Assembly: GCA_017989575.1 (NCBI GenBank)
Contig: JAGNPP010000148.1
Coordinates: 1 to 6,674, forward strand
Length of the DNA: 6,674 bases
Direction of reading: 5' to 3'
Source of the DNA: Chryseobacterium sp.
GTDB lineage: Bacteria; Bacteroidota; Bacteroidia; Flavobacteriales; Weeksellaceae
The notes beneath the pieces were generated by a model. It did not search any database and was not told the origin of the DNA. It saw only the letters and a list, made by a program, of their open reading frames with translations. The position numbers were made by a program, and so were the translations under genes. Positions 1-5,210 of this stretch are shown piece after piece (positions within the stretch are counted from its first letter, which is position 1; the number at the start of each line of letters is the position of its first letter).

Positions 1-465
1 CCCACAATCCAACACCTTGCAAAAAAATCTTGGAATTCCGCTTACGCCCATATTTTAGAGCAAAAGCAAATTGATTATATGTTAGGTTTGATGTATTCTG
101 AATCCACTTTAAAAACCCATTTCGAAAATCCAAACTATCAATATTATTTGATTCAGGAAGATGAGGTTTTCTTAGGATTTATCGGCTTCGAATTTCATAA
201 CGAACCAGAAACTACAAAACTTCACCGGATCTATTTTCTGAAGGAAGCGCAAGGGAAAGGACTTGGAAAAAAAGCCTTAGAATTTGTAAAAACTGAAACC
301 GAAAAAGCTGGTGACAAAAGATTGACTTTAACGGTCAATAAAAATAACGACGCCAAAAAATTCTACGAATCACAAGGGTTCAAAGTCTATGACGAAGCCA
401 TTTTTGATATTGGAAACAGCTATGTGATGGACGATTTTTTGATGGAATTCATCATCGCTAAATAA
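1..465 (+). CDS. GNAT-family N-acetyltransferase (5' end outside window)
   Basis: Probable GCN5-related N-acetyltransferase, a cytosolic enzyme that moves an acetyl group from acetyl-CoA to an amine; the substrate cannot be told. The frame is open from base 1 to the TAA at 463-465, giving 154 visible residues. The first ATG (79) is almost certainly internal, because the 26 codons before it read like a normal GNAT N-terminus (…IQHLAKKSWNSAY…) and no stop precedes them. Visible motifs are the acetyl-CoA pyrophosphate loop QGKGLG (about residues 84-89, after a RIYFLKEA strand) and the C-terminal pattern N-x-N-x-A-x-x-F-Y-x-x-x-G-F (about 115-127). The ending DIGNSYVMDDFLME is also typical of flavobacterial members. 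GNATs are usually 150-180 residues, so only a few codons should be missing. It is the only conventional plus-strand gene here and is closed by its own terminator. Confidence 0.9.
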   Translation, partial: PTIQHLAKKSWNSAYAHILEQKQIDYMLGLMYSESTLKTHFENPNYQYYLIQEDEVFLGFIGFEFHNEPETTKLHRIYFLKEAQGKGLGKKALEFVKTETEKAGDKRLTLTVNKNNDAKKFYESQGFKVYDEAIFDIGNSYVMDDFLMEFIIAK

Positions 466-470
466 CTTAT

Positions 471-503
471 AAAGCATTTGCCAACTCCGCAGATGCTTTT
501 TTT
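471..503 (+). terminator. Intrinsic terminator of the GNAT gene
   Basis: The hairpin begins 6 nt after the stop codon. Arms 471-481 (AAAGCATTTGC) and 489-499 (GCAGATGCTTT) form an 11-bp stem with one U-G wobble and a 7-nt loop (CAACTCC), followed by a run of seven T (497-503). This is a textbook rho-independent terminator for the plus strand. Confidence 0.9.
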
Positions 504-757
504 GGGATTGATTTTTCCCGGAATTTAATGTTGTAAAATGAATAGACGATGAACAGCTTTCAAACTTCAAATTTCAATTTATCAACTTAATCATTTCCTG
601 ACTTTGTTTGAATCCTGATTTTTAGTTCATTAATGATATAAAAATGATATCCAAAATCGATTAATAAAAGTAAGGTTATGCAGATGTGAATTCTCATTGA
701 AACTTACCTGAATTGATTCTTAAGTATTATTAATAAAGGGATAATGATTCATTAAAG
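504..757. other. Intergenic stretch with no recognised feature
   Basis: AT-rich sequence between the GNAT terminator and the putative small transcription unit. I see no credible ORF on either strand, no tRNA-like fold and no strong hairpin. The minus-strand open frame at 370-570 crosses the terminator and the GNAT 3' end and has no family signature. Together with the features at 758-1132 this makes a 760-bp gap (466-1225) without a conventional gene. Confidence 0.6.
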
Positions 758-785
758 TTTGATGTCAAGTATAATTTTAGATTTG
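758..785 (+). promoter_or_regulatory. Candidate Bacteroidota-type promoter
   Basis: TAGATTTG at 778-785 matches the Bacteroidota -7 consensus TAnnTTTG at every fixed base. A TTTG at 758-761 could be the -33 element, but the 16-nt spacer is a little short for this promoter class. A TATAAT at 770-775 overlaps the region and has no good partner box. Transcription would start near 790 and meet the terminator at 855-883. Confidence 0.4.
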
Positions 786-807
786 TCGCAGAACGAAATC
801 AAGCAGA

Positions 808-846
808 ATGCCTGAGAGTAAATTTTTCTTCATATACTATTTTTAA
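808..846 (+). CDS. Possible 12-residue aromatic-rich leader peptide
   Basis: ATG at 808-810 opens a 12-codon frame, MPESKFFFIYYF, ending in TAA at 844-846, nine nt before the terminator stem. Six of the twelve residues are Phe or Tyr, and seven of the last seven include three consecutive Phe codons. That recalls aromatic amino-acid attenuation peptides such as the pheA and pheST leaders of enterobacteria. Against it, AT-rich DNA readily yields Phe/Tyr/Ile codons, there is no clear ribosome binding site, and no aromatic biosynthesis or tRNA-synthetase gene lies downstream on this strand. It is listed because peptide and terminator sit in the right order and spacing, not because translation is established. 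Confidence 0.2.
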   Translation: MPESKFFFIYYF

Positions 847-854
847 ATTTTAAG

Positions 855-883
855 AAGTCTGCTATTCGTAGCAGACTTTTTTT
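855..883 (+). terminator. Intrinsic terminator with UUCG loop
   Basis: Arms 855-864 (AAGTCTGCTA) and 869-878 (TAGCAGACTT) form a perfect 10-bp stem closed by a TTCG tetraloop (865-868), with seven T at 877-883. The poly-T lies on the plus strand, so it stops rightward transcription. The nearest upstream conventional gene (GNAT) has its own terminator about 370 bp earlier, so this one probably serves another transcript. Confidence 0.85.
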
Positions 884-943
884 GATGTTTGAAATTATTT
901 GAATTGGTTTTCAGAGGTATAAATTGATTAGGTAGTTGCAAAT

Positions 944-1132
944 AACTATTCAGTTGTGGCAACAAACCATTTTGTGAAGGCGCTCAACCGGTCAGTTAAA
1001 TCAGCCAACCATTCTGTTGAGCCATCCAATCATTCAGTTAAAGCATTCAACCGCTTAGTTGAGGAAATCAGTCACTTCGTGAAGGGAATCAACCATTTAG
1101 TTGAGGCAATCAAGTGCATTTTGTTTAATATC
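944..1132. repeat. Array of nine 21-bp tandem repeats
   Basis: Nine contiguous units of exactly 21 bp start at 944, 965, 986, 1007, 1028, 1049, 1070, 1091 and 1112. The consensus is close to AACCATTCAGTTGAGGCAAT plus C. Units 1-7 (965-1111) are clear, while the edge units at 944 and 1112 are degraded; a still weaker unit may lie at 923-943. Several units hold a short dyad, CAAC-N6-GTTG; those at 1049 and 1091 have the full TCAAC-N6-GTTGA when the base before the unit is included. Because 21 bp is two helical turns, the dyads would face the same side of the DNA. One plus-strand frame stays open through the array (7-residue unit like N-H-S-V-E-A-I), but it has only a GTG start (956) and a stop in the unit at 923. 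The array lies between a plus-strand terminator and the 3' end of recG. Confidence 0.85.
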
Positions 1133-1225
1133 AGCACTTTACGGCCGTGTCTTGAAACTGTTTGCAAATGAATAATGATTGATGCGGGTCACTATCCAGA
1201 AGTCAGGAGTACATTCTTAATGGAT

Positions 1226-3313
1226 TTAGCTAATCTGCGACCACTTATTCTTCCCCTTGTATTGCTTGATGTAATATTGTTTCATCATCTGATTATCGGG
1301 ACGCGTGAGAAGTGCATCTTGTTCCAATATCTTTTCCACAGACAGTTTTGAAGCTTTGATGATGGCAGAATCTTCTATCAAACTCAACTTTTTAAAATCC
1401 ACAACACCACTTTGCTGAGTCCCGAGAATATCGCCAGGTCCACGCAATTCCATATCCACTTCCGAGATTTTGAAACCGTCCGTCGTCGCCACCATCGTTT
1501 TGATTCTGGTTCGGCTTTCTTTGCTTAGTTTATCGCCCGTCATCAGGATGCAATAACTTTGTTCTGCGCCTCTACCAACGCGTCCACGCAACTGATGAAG
1601 CTGTGACAATCCGAATCGCTCCGAACTTTCAATGACCATTACAGACGCATTCGGAACGTTCACGCCGACTTCAATTACAGTTGTCGCCACCATAATTTGC
1701 GCTTGTCCGGAAGCAAAATATTGCATATTCGCATCTTTCTCAGCAGGCTTCATTCTACCGTGAACCATCGTCACATTGTAACTTTTGAAAAAGTTCATTA
1801 CGCTTTCCAAACCTTCCATTAGATTCTTGTAATCCAAAGTCTCAGATTCTTCGATGAGGGGATAAACGAAATAGATTTGTCGGCCTTTCTCAATTTCTTC
1901 TCGGCAGAAATTATAAACCGAAAGTCGGTCTTTTTCCCGTCTGTGAGCGGTGATGATTGGTTTTCTTCCAACCGGCATTTCATCAATCACAGAAACATCC
2001 AAATCAGAATAAAAACTCATCGCCAAAGTTCGTGGAATCGGCGTTGCAGTCATTACCAAAATATGTGGTGGAATGTTATTTTTTGCCCAAAGTTTTGCTC
2101 GCTGAGCCACGCCAAATCTGTGCTGTTCATCGATGATTGCTAAACCGAGATTCTGGAATTTGACTTTGTCTTCCAACAACGCGTGCGTTCCGATTAAAAT
2201 AGAAAGTTGCCCATTTTCCAATTCTTCGTGGATGACTTTTCTTTCCGAAGTTTTGGAAGAACCAGTCAAAAGTCGGACGTTGATAGTCGTATTTTGAAGT
2301 AATTCTTTGATGGAATTAAAATGTTGTTGCGCGAGGATTTCCGTCGGAGCCATCAAACAAGATTGGAAGCCGTTGTCCATCGCAATCAGCATTGTTAATA
2401 AGGCAACCATCGTTTTCCCAGAACCAACATCGCCTTGAAGCAATCGGTTCATTTGGGTCGAACGTTTCATATCGATTCTGATTTCTTTCAGAACTCGTTT
2501 TTGCGCATTCGTCAATTCAAATGGAAGATTATTTTCGTAAAAACTCGTAAAATATTCGCCGACAATTGGAAATGGATTTCCGAAGGACTTTGTTTTTTGA
2601 TGAAGTTTCTTCAAGCCGTAACCAAGTTGGAAAAAGAAAGCTTCCTCAAACTTCAATCGTCTGTTGGCTTCATCAAATTGTTTTAAATCTTTAGGAAAAT
2701 GAATGGAATAAAAGGAATTAAGTCTTCCAATCAGCTTCATCGATTTCATCAGATAATCCGGCAGATTTTCCTGAATCAAATTGGGTAAATCTTTCAGAAG
2801 ATTGAAAATAACTGTTTGAAATAATTTATTCGTAATACCGCGCTTCGTCAACTTTTCGCTTCCAGGATAAACTGGGAGAAGTGTTCCTTGCAAAGCTTTT
2901 TTCTCATCAACCTCGATTTCCGGATGTGGCATCGAGAAGTTTCCATTGAAAAAATTGACCTTTCCAAAAATGAAAATTTCTTGATTCAATGGAATGGCAT
3001 CTTTCATCCAATTCGTATATCGAAACCAGACCAAATCCATCGTTCCAGTCTCATCGCGGAATTTCGCGGACAATCGTTTTCCTTTTTCGTAAACCACTTC
3101 TTGGATGTCCGTGATTTTTCCCTTCAGTTGAATATCTGCCTCTGTATCTTTGGCGATATTTCCAATCTTGTGGATTTTGCTTTTATCGATGTATCTGATC
3201 GGGTAAAAAGTGAGCAAATCTTCCACAGTCGAAATCCCCAACACGTTTCTGATGAGTTTTGCGCGTTCGGTGCCGATGCCTTTGAGAAATTCTATGGAAG
3301 TTTCTAATGTCAA
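1226..3313 (-). CDS. recG: ATP-dependent DNA helicase RecG
   Basis: Branched-DNA translocase that binds stalled forks, D-loops and R-loops and drives fork reversal in recombination and repair. It has 695 residues, close to the 693 of E. coli RecG. Domains in order: N-terminal helical/HhH-like part (about 1-50, with FLKGIG), OB-fold wedge that splits the fork (about 60-150), and two RecA-like motor domains. Helicase motifs seen: Walker A GDVGSGKT (294-301), Ia APTEILAQQH (322-331), II DEQH (395-398), III TATPIPRT (422-429), V ATTVIEVGVNVP (543-554) and VI QLRGRVGRG (574-582). The C-terminal ELRGPGDILGTQQSG (622-636) is typical of RecG. The start is TTG at 3311-3313: no ATG lies between it and the in-frame stop at 3347-3349, and MTLETSIEFLKGIG matches the usual beginning of flavobacterial RecG. 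It lies 104 bp after the DoxX-like gene and converges on the repeat array. The gene looks intact. Confidence 0.97.
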   Translation of the reverse strand: MTLETSIEFLKGIGTERAKLIRNVLGISTVEDLLTFYPIRYIDKSKIHKIGNIAKDTEADIQLKGKITDIQEVVYEKGKRLSAKFRDETGTMDLVWFRYTNWMKDAIPLNQEIFIFGKVNFFNGNFSMPHPEIEVDEKKALQGTLLPVYPGSEKLTKRGITNKLFQTVIFNLLKDLPNLIQENLPDYLMKSMKLIGRLNSFYSIHFPKDLKQFDEANRRLKFEEAFFFQLGYGLKKLHQKTKSFGNPFPIVGEYFTSFYENNLPFELTNAQKRVLKEIRIDMKRSTQMNRLLQGDVGSGKTMVALLTMLIAMDNGFQSCLMAPTEILAQQHFNSIKELLQNTTINVRLLTGSSKTSERKVIHEELENGQLSILIGTHALLEDKVKFQNLGLAIIDEQHRFGVAQRAKLWAKNNIPPHILVMTATPIPRTLAMSFYSDLDVSVIDEMPVGRKPIITAHRREKDRLSVYNFCREEIEKGRQIYFVYPLIEESETLDYKNLMEGLESVMNFFKSYNVTMVHGRMKPAEKDANMQYFASGQAQIMVATTVIEVGVNVPNASVMVIESSERFGLSQLHQLRGRVGRGAEQSYCILMTGDKLSKESRTRIKTMVATTDGFKISEVDMELRGPGDILGTQQSGVVDFKKLSLIEDSAIIKASKLSVEKILEQDALLTRPDNQMMKQYYIKQYKGKNKWSQIS

Positions 3314-3376
3314 GAAAGGAAAATTTGTTCCGACGAATTTCGGGAATTAAAATCTAACCACAAAAGTCACAAAAGA

Positions 3377-3405
3377 AAAACGTAATATTTGTCATTCTGG
3401 AACAA
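3377..3405 (-). promoter_or_regulatory. Candidate recG promoter
   Basis: On the minus strand, TTG (3405-3403), an 18-nt spacer and TACGTTTT (3384-3377) match the flavobacterial TTG/TAnnTTTG promoter except for the last base of the -7 box. Transcription would start near 3370, giving a 5' leader of about 55 nt before the TTG start. No hairpin terminator is visible between the DoxX-like gene and recG, so read-through from upstream is also possible. Confidence 0.3.
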
Positions 3406-3417
3406 CTTGAACGAGAT

Positions 3418-4017
3418 TTATTTTTTATTCCATATTGACAGAAATAAATCTGAGATTTCTTTTGGATTCAAAATCAATTCTAATAATAATTCTGGAATGA
3501 AAGGTAAGATTTCAAGACCAATTGCCATAATTGGTAATATTAAATAAGCCCAAATTGGAAACTTAAATTTTGTTGTCAAGCCATTAAAAATAGCTTTGAA
3601 CGCCATTATCATTCTGTCTTTGTAATGCCACAGAATTAAGAAATCTAAAATTAAATAATGAGAAAGTCGCCAATAGAAACCGGACATTTTCACATAAGTG
3701 ATATCGATTATCAGAATGTTTAGAAATATCGGAATTGACATTAAAACACCTAATATCAGAGTTCGATTGTATAGCAAAAGCAAGCCAGCAATGATTTGGG
3801 AAATACCAATAAAGGATTTGAAAGGTTCGTGGTCAAACATATACCAACTAAGCTTAAAAAGACCTAAATCTTTCACAGGTCTAGCCATTTCTTCAGCAGA
3901 TATTCCGAATTGTCCGCCATTTACTTTGCTCCATCCATAGCTTAACAATATCCACGCAAGTAAAACTCTTGCACAAAGAATCAAATAATCCCAAAGCTTT
4001 TCCTTCTTCACTGTCAT
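3418..4017 (-). CDS. DoxX-like integral membrane protein
   Basis: A 199-residue, very hydrophobic protein with five to six predicted membrane helices at about 10-32, 66-84, 86-105, 117-131, 153-173 and possibly 172-188. The first helix (ARVLLAWILLSYGWSKV) followed by a polar loop and a paired helix resembles the DoxX/DoxD-like superfamily (R…G…K pattern in helix 1). Members are small membrane proteins linked in some species to redox or sulfur metabolism. No catalytic residue is visible and the exact function is unknown. The ATG at 4015-4017 lies 6 nt after the stop of a leftover thioredoxin-like C-terminus (4024-4056), implying it was once translationally close to a thioredoxin-type gene. That would suit a redox-related membrane role, but this is inference. 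Two sampled 60-base lines near its 3' end are only 27% G+C, lower than in recG. Confidence 0.65.
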   Translation of the reverse strand: MTVKKEKLWDYLILCARVLLAWILLSYGWSKVNGGQFGISAEEMARPVKDLGLFKLSWYMFDHEPFKSFIGISQIIAGLLLLYNRTLILGVLMSIPIFLNILIIDITYVKMSGFYWRLSHYLILDFLILWHYKDRMIMAFKAIFNGLTTKFKFPIWAYLILPIMAIGLEILPFIPELLLELILNPKEISDLFLSIWNKK

Positions 4018-4021
4018 TGAT

Positions 4022-4056
4022 TGCTAATCCTTTATCTTCGACTTAAACTTCTTTTG
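4022..4056 (-). pseudogene. Leftover 3' end of a thioredoxin-like gene
   Basis: This segment matches 4634-4668, the 3' end of the intact thioredoxin-like gene, at 32 of 35 bases. On the minus strand it reads QKKFKSKIKD then TAG, against QKKFKSKIKE then TAG in the intact gene. Mismatches are at 4027, 4033 and 4054, all third codon positions: one Asp/Glu change and two synonymous. Similarity stops sharply at 4057, and the frame upstream (…ISITAK) does not match the thioredoxin; an in-frame stop lies about 12 codons further up. The remnant's stop is 6 nt before the DoxX-like ATG. It is therefore a C-terminal scrap left when the segment to its right was introduced, or the end of a partly replaced paralogue. 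Confidence 0.7.
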
Positions 4057-4092
4057 CTTTGCGGTGATGGAGATTTCGAAGTTTAAACTCTG

Positions 4093-4135
4093 CTATAATA
4101 CAAATTTCAACCGAAGCATATAACTTTTATTATAG
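4093..4135. repeat. AT-rich inverted repeat downstream of the PH-like gene
   Basis: CTATAATA (4093-4100) and TATTATAG (4128-4135) are perfect 8-bp inverted arms around 27 nt. After one bulged base the stem can extend by AAA/TTT (4102-4104 with 4125-4127). It lies between the stop of the AT-rich gene (4165) and the thioredoxin remnant (4056). It has no T-run suited to a standard minus-strand terminator. It may be a weak transcript-end structure or the trace of a small mobile element; I do not recognise a family. Confidence 0.45.
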
Positions 4136-4164
4136 ACTTTCCGTCTTCTATTGCCGAGCCGTTA

Positions 4165-4566
4165 TTAAATGATATTTTTCTTTAGTTCAATATTAATGTT
4201 ATTTAAGAAATTTTCAAATTCTGGTAGTTGTGCTTTATTAATTTGAGATTTCACAATTTTAAATGTTTTATTTGTGGTTTTAATTGTGTAATCATTTGCG
4301 TAATAATTAACTTCCTTTACATCGTTAAGACTAATTTCTTTACTTGGGATTGAATTAATTCTAATTTTATCTTTCGTTATTTCAACATACTTTTGAGTGT
4401 ATTCGTAAAGAAACATTGCTAGATAAACTATTCCTAGGATTAGAGTTAAATAGACATTCCATCTTATTTTTTCGTTTTCGAAGAAATAACTTGTTCCAAT
4501 TCCAGTCCACAATATTCCTAAAATAAGATTAAAATATAGTCTTTTTTTTGAGTATGAAAATTTCAT
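4165..4566 (-). CDS. Small membrane protein with two TM helices and a PH-like cytoplasmic domain
   Basis: A 133-residue protein not assigned to a named family. Two hydrophobic helices (about 11-29 and 38-55) are joined by a short polar turn. A soluble part follows (about 58-130) with alternating beta-type segments, VEITKDKIRIN, KEISLNDVKEVNYYAND, YTIKTTNKTFKIV, and a closing helix (LPEFENFLNNINI). That arrangement is common in bacterial PH-like membrane proteins of unknown role. No catalytic motif is seen. Base composition stands out: three 60-base lines inside it (4201-4380) are 22-23% G+C, against about 45% in a sampled line of the POT gene. It lies 69 bp after the thioredoxin gene and is bracketed by two copies of the thioredoxin 3' end, so it was probably acquired or moved here. 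The ATG at 4564-4566 is the only plausible start, and the preceding AAAGAAG could aid initiation. Confidence 0.7.
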   Translation of the reverse strand: MKFSYSKKRLYFNLILGILWTGIGTSYFFENEKIRWNVYLTLILGIVYLAMFLYEYTQKYVEITKDKIRINSIPSKEISLNDVKEVNYYANDYTIKTTNKTFKIVKSQINKAQLPEFENFLNNINIELKKNII

Positions 4567-4592
4567 CTTCTTTGTTTTTATAATAGTATTTT

Positions 4593-4613
4593 TTTTACAT
4601 CGTTTTTGTAAAA
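4593..4613. repeat. Short AT-rich palindrome upstream of the PH-like gene
   Basis: TTTTACA (4593-4599) and TGTAAAA (4607-4613) are perfect 7-bp inverted arms around 7 nt, located 27 bp before the ATG of the AT-rich gene. The position would suit an operator or a weak structure in the leader, but in such AT-rich DNA a 7-bp palindrome may be chance. Confidence 0.25.
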
Positions 4614-4633
4614 TGTAGTATAGTCAAATCTAA

Positions 4634-4668
4634 TGCTACTCCTTAATCTTCGACTTAAACTTCTTCTG
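4634..4668 (-). repeat. Direct repeat copy within the thioredoxin 3' end
   Basis: This is the intact-gene copy of the 35-bp direct repeat, covering the last ten codons, stop and two following bases of the thioredoxin-like gene. Its partner is at 4022-4056 in the same orientation, offset by 612 bp, with 32/35 identities. The pair brackets the AT-rich gene. Confidence 0.8.
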
Positions 4669-5172
4669 ATAACCTTCCCATTCTATTCTGGATTTGATGG
4701 TTTTATAATCATTCGACGCAATCATTGAAAAATAAGGTTCCACTTCTTTCGCTTTTAGAAATCCGGAAAGACTTGTGATTGGGTCGGTTTTTTCATCCAA
4801 AAATACCATCGTGGGAATCATATTGATGTTCATATATTTTGAAAACTGATGAAGCGTCGATTTGCCTTTTTTCCCTTTATATTCGGGGTTTGTAAACTTA
4901 TGACCAAGAAAATTAACGGTAGAATTGCCGTCGCTTTCAAACTTCACGGCGTAGAAATTTTCATTAATGATTTTTGCAATCTCGGGATGGTTGTAGGTTT
5001 TTTTGTCCATTTCTTTGCATGGCTCACACCAATCTGCGTAGAAATCGATAAGGATTTTCTTCGGTGTCTTTTTCTGAGCTTCCAACGCTTGGGAAATCGT
5101 CATCCATTGGACTTGCGCCATTCCAGCAGTTGGAATCAGGAAGAGAATCATTAAAATTAATATTTTTTTCAT
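4636..5172 (-). CDS. Secreted thioredoxin-family protein (WCEPC active site)
   Basis: A 178-residue thioredoxin-fold protein with a signal peptide: MKK, a hydrophobic core (about 4-16), then GMA-Q, giving likely signal peptidase I cleavage after residue 19. It should act in the periplasm. The active site WCEPC is at 48-52, preceded by LIDFYAD, the usual strand before a CxxC. The cis-proline loop MIPT is at 118-121 (Pro120), followed by the strand MVFLDE. It resembles the Thioredoxin_7/DsbD-gamma type more than the TlpA/ResA type; whether it oxidises, reduces or isomerises disulfides cannot be told. The basic lysine-rich C-terminus (QKKFKSKIKE) is the part duplicated at 4022-4056. It starts 38 bp after the POT gene, so the two may share a transcript. 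No strong terminator follows it; the weak stem overlapping the stop codon is unconvincing. Confidence 0.88.
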   Translation of the reverse strand: MKKILILMILFLIPTAGMAQVQWMTISQALEAQKKTPKKILIDFYADWCEPCKEMDKKTYNHPEIAKIINENFYAVKFESDGNSTVNFLGHKFTNPEYKGKKGKSTLHQFSKYMNINMIPTMVFLDEKTDPITSLSGFLKAKEVEPYFSMIASNDYKTIKSRIEWEGYQKKFKSKIKE

Positions 5173-5210
5173 CTGTGTTTGGATTGTTGAAAAGGACTTT
5201 AGTTAAATCA

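Larger units (their letters stand above)
790..883 (+). ncRNA. Candidate ~95-nt small RNA or orphan leader transcript
   Basis: This transcript is inferred from a promoter box (758-785) and an intrinsic terminator (855-883) about 95 nt apart with no conventional gene between them. It is separate from the GNAT transcript, which already ends at 503. It could be a free-standing sRNA, or a leader whose terminator controls read-through into the 21-bp repeat array that begins about 60 nt further on. AGCAGA at 802-807 is complementary to TCTGCT at 858-863 in the terminator's left arm, a possible but short (6-bp) competing pairing. I do not recognise an RNA family. Confidence 0.35.

Noticed and set aside
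370..570. Minus-strand 66-codon open frame
   Set aside because: It overlaps the GNAT 3' end and reads through the GNAT terminator hairpin; no recognisable domain.
944..1132. CRISPR array
   Set aside because: Units are contiguous 21-mers without unique spacers, diverged from one another, and no cas genes are present.
956..1171. Plus-strand 71-codon open frame across the 21-bp array
   Set aside because: It has only a GTG start in the middle of a repeat unit, no ATG upstream of that in the frame, a stop in the preceding degraded unit, and no family signature. The 21-bp period alone keeps the frame open. Kept as a repeat, with the coding option noted.
1877..3307. Several plus-strand open frames inside recG (1877-2143, 2435-2686, 2888-3307)
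   Set aside because: Shadows of the strongly conserved recG reading frame on the other strand; their translations show no family features.
4057..4164. Integron attC-like site after the AT-rich gene
   Set aside because: A TAACGGC-like core is present on the minus strand, but I found no matching inverse core to form the attC fold, and no integron integrase is in the window.
4600..4640. Terminator after the thioredoxin gene
   Set aside because: The only stem (GTAG/CTAC with mismatch and bulge, overlapping the stop codon) is short and followed by only a weak T-run, so it is not convincing.
4849..5154. Plus-strand open frame opposite the thioredoxin gene
   Set aside because: Antisense shadow; the minus-strand frame has a signal peptide and WCEPC motif.
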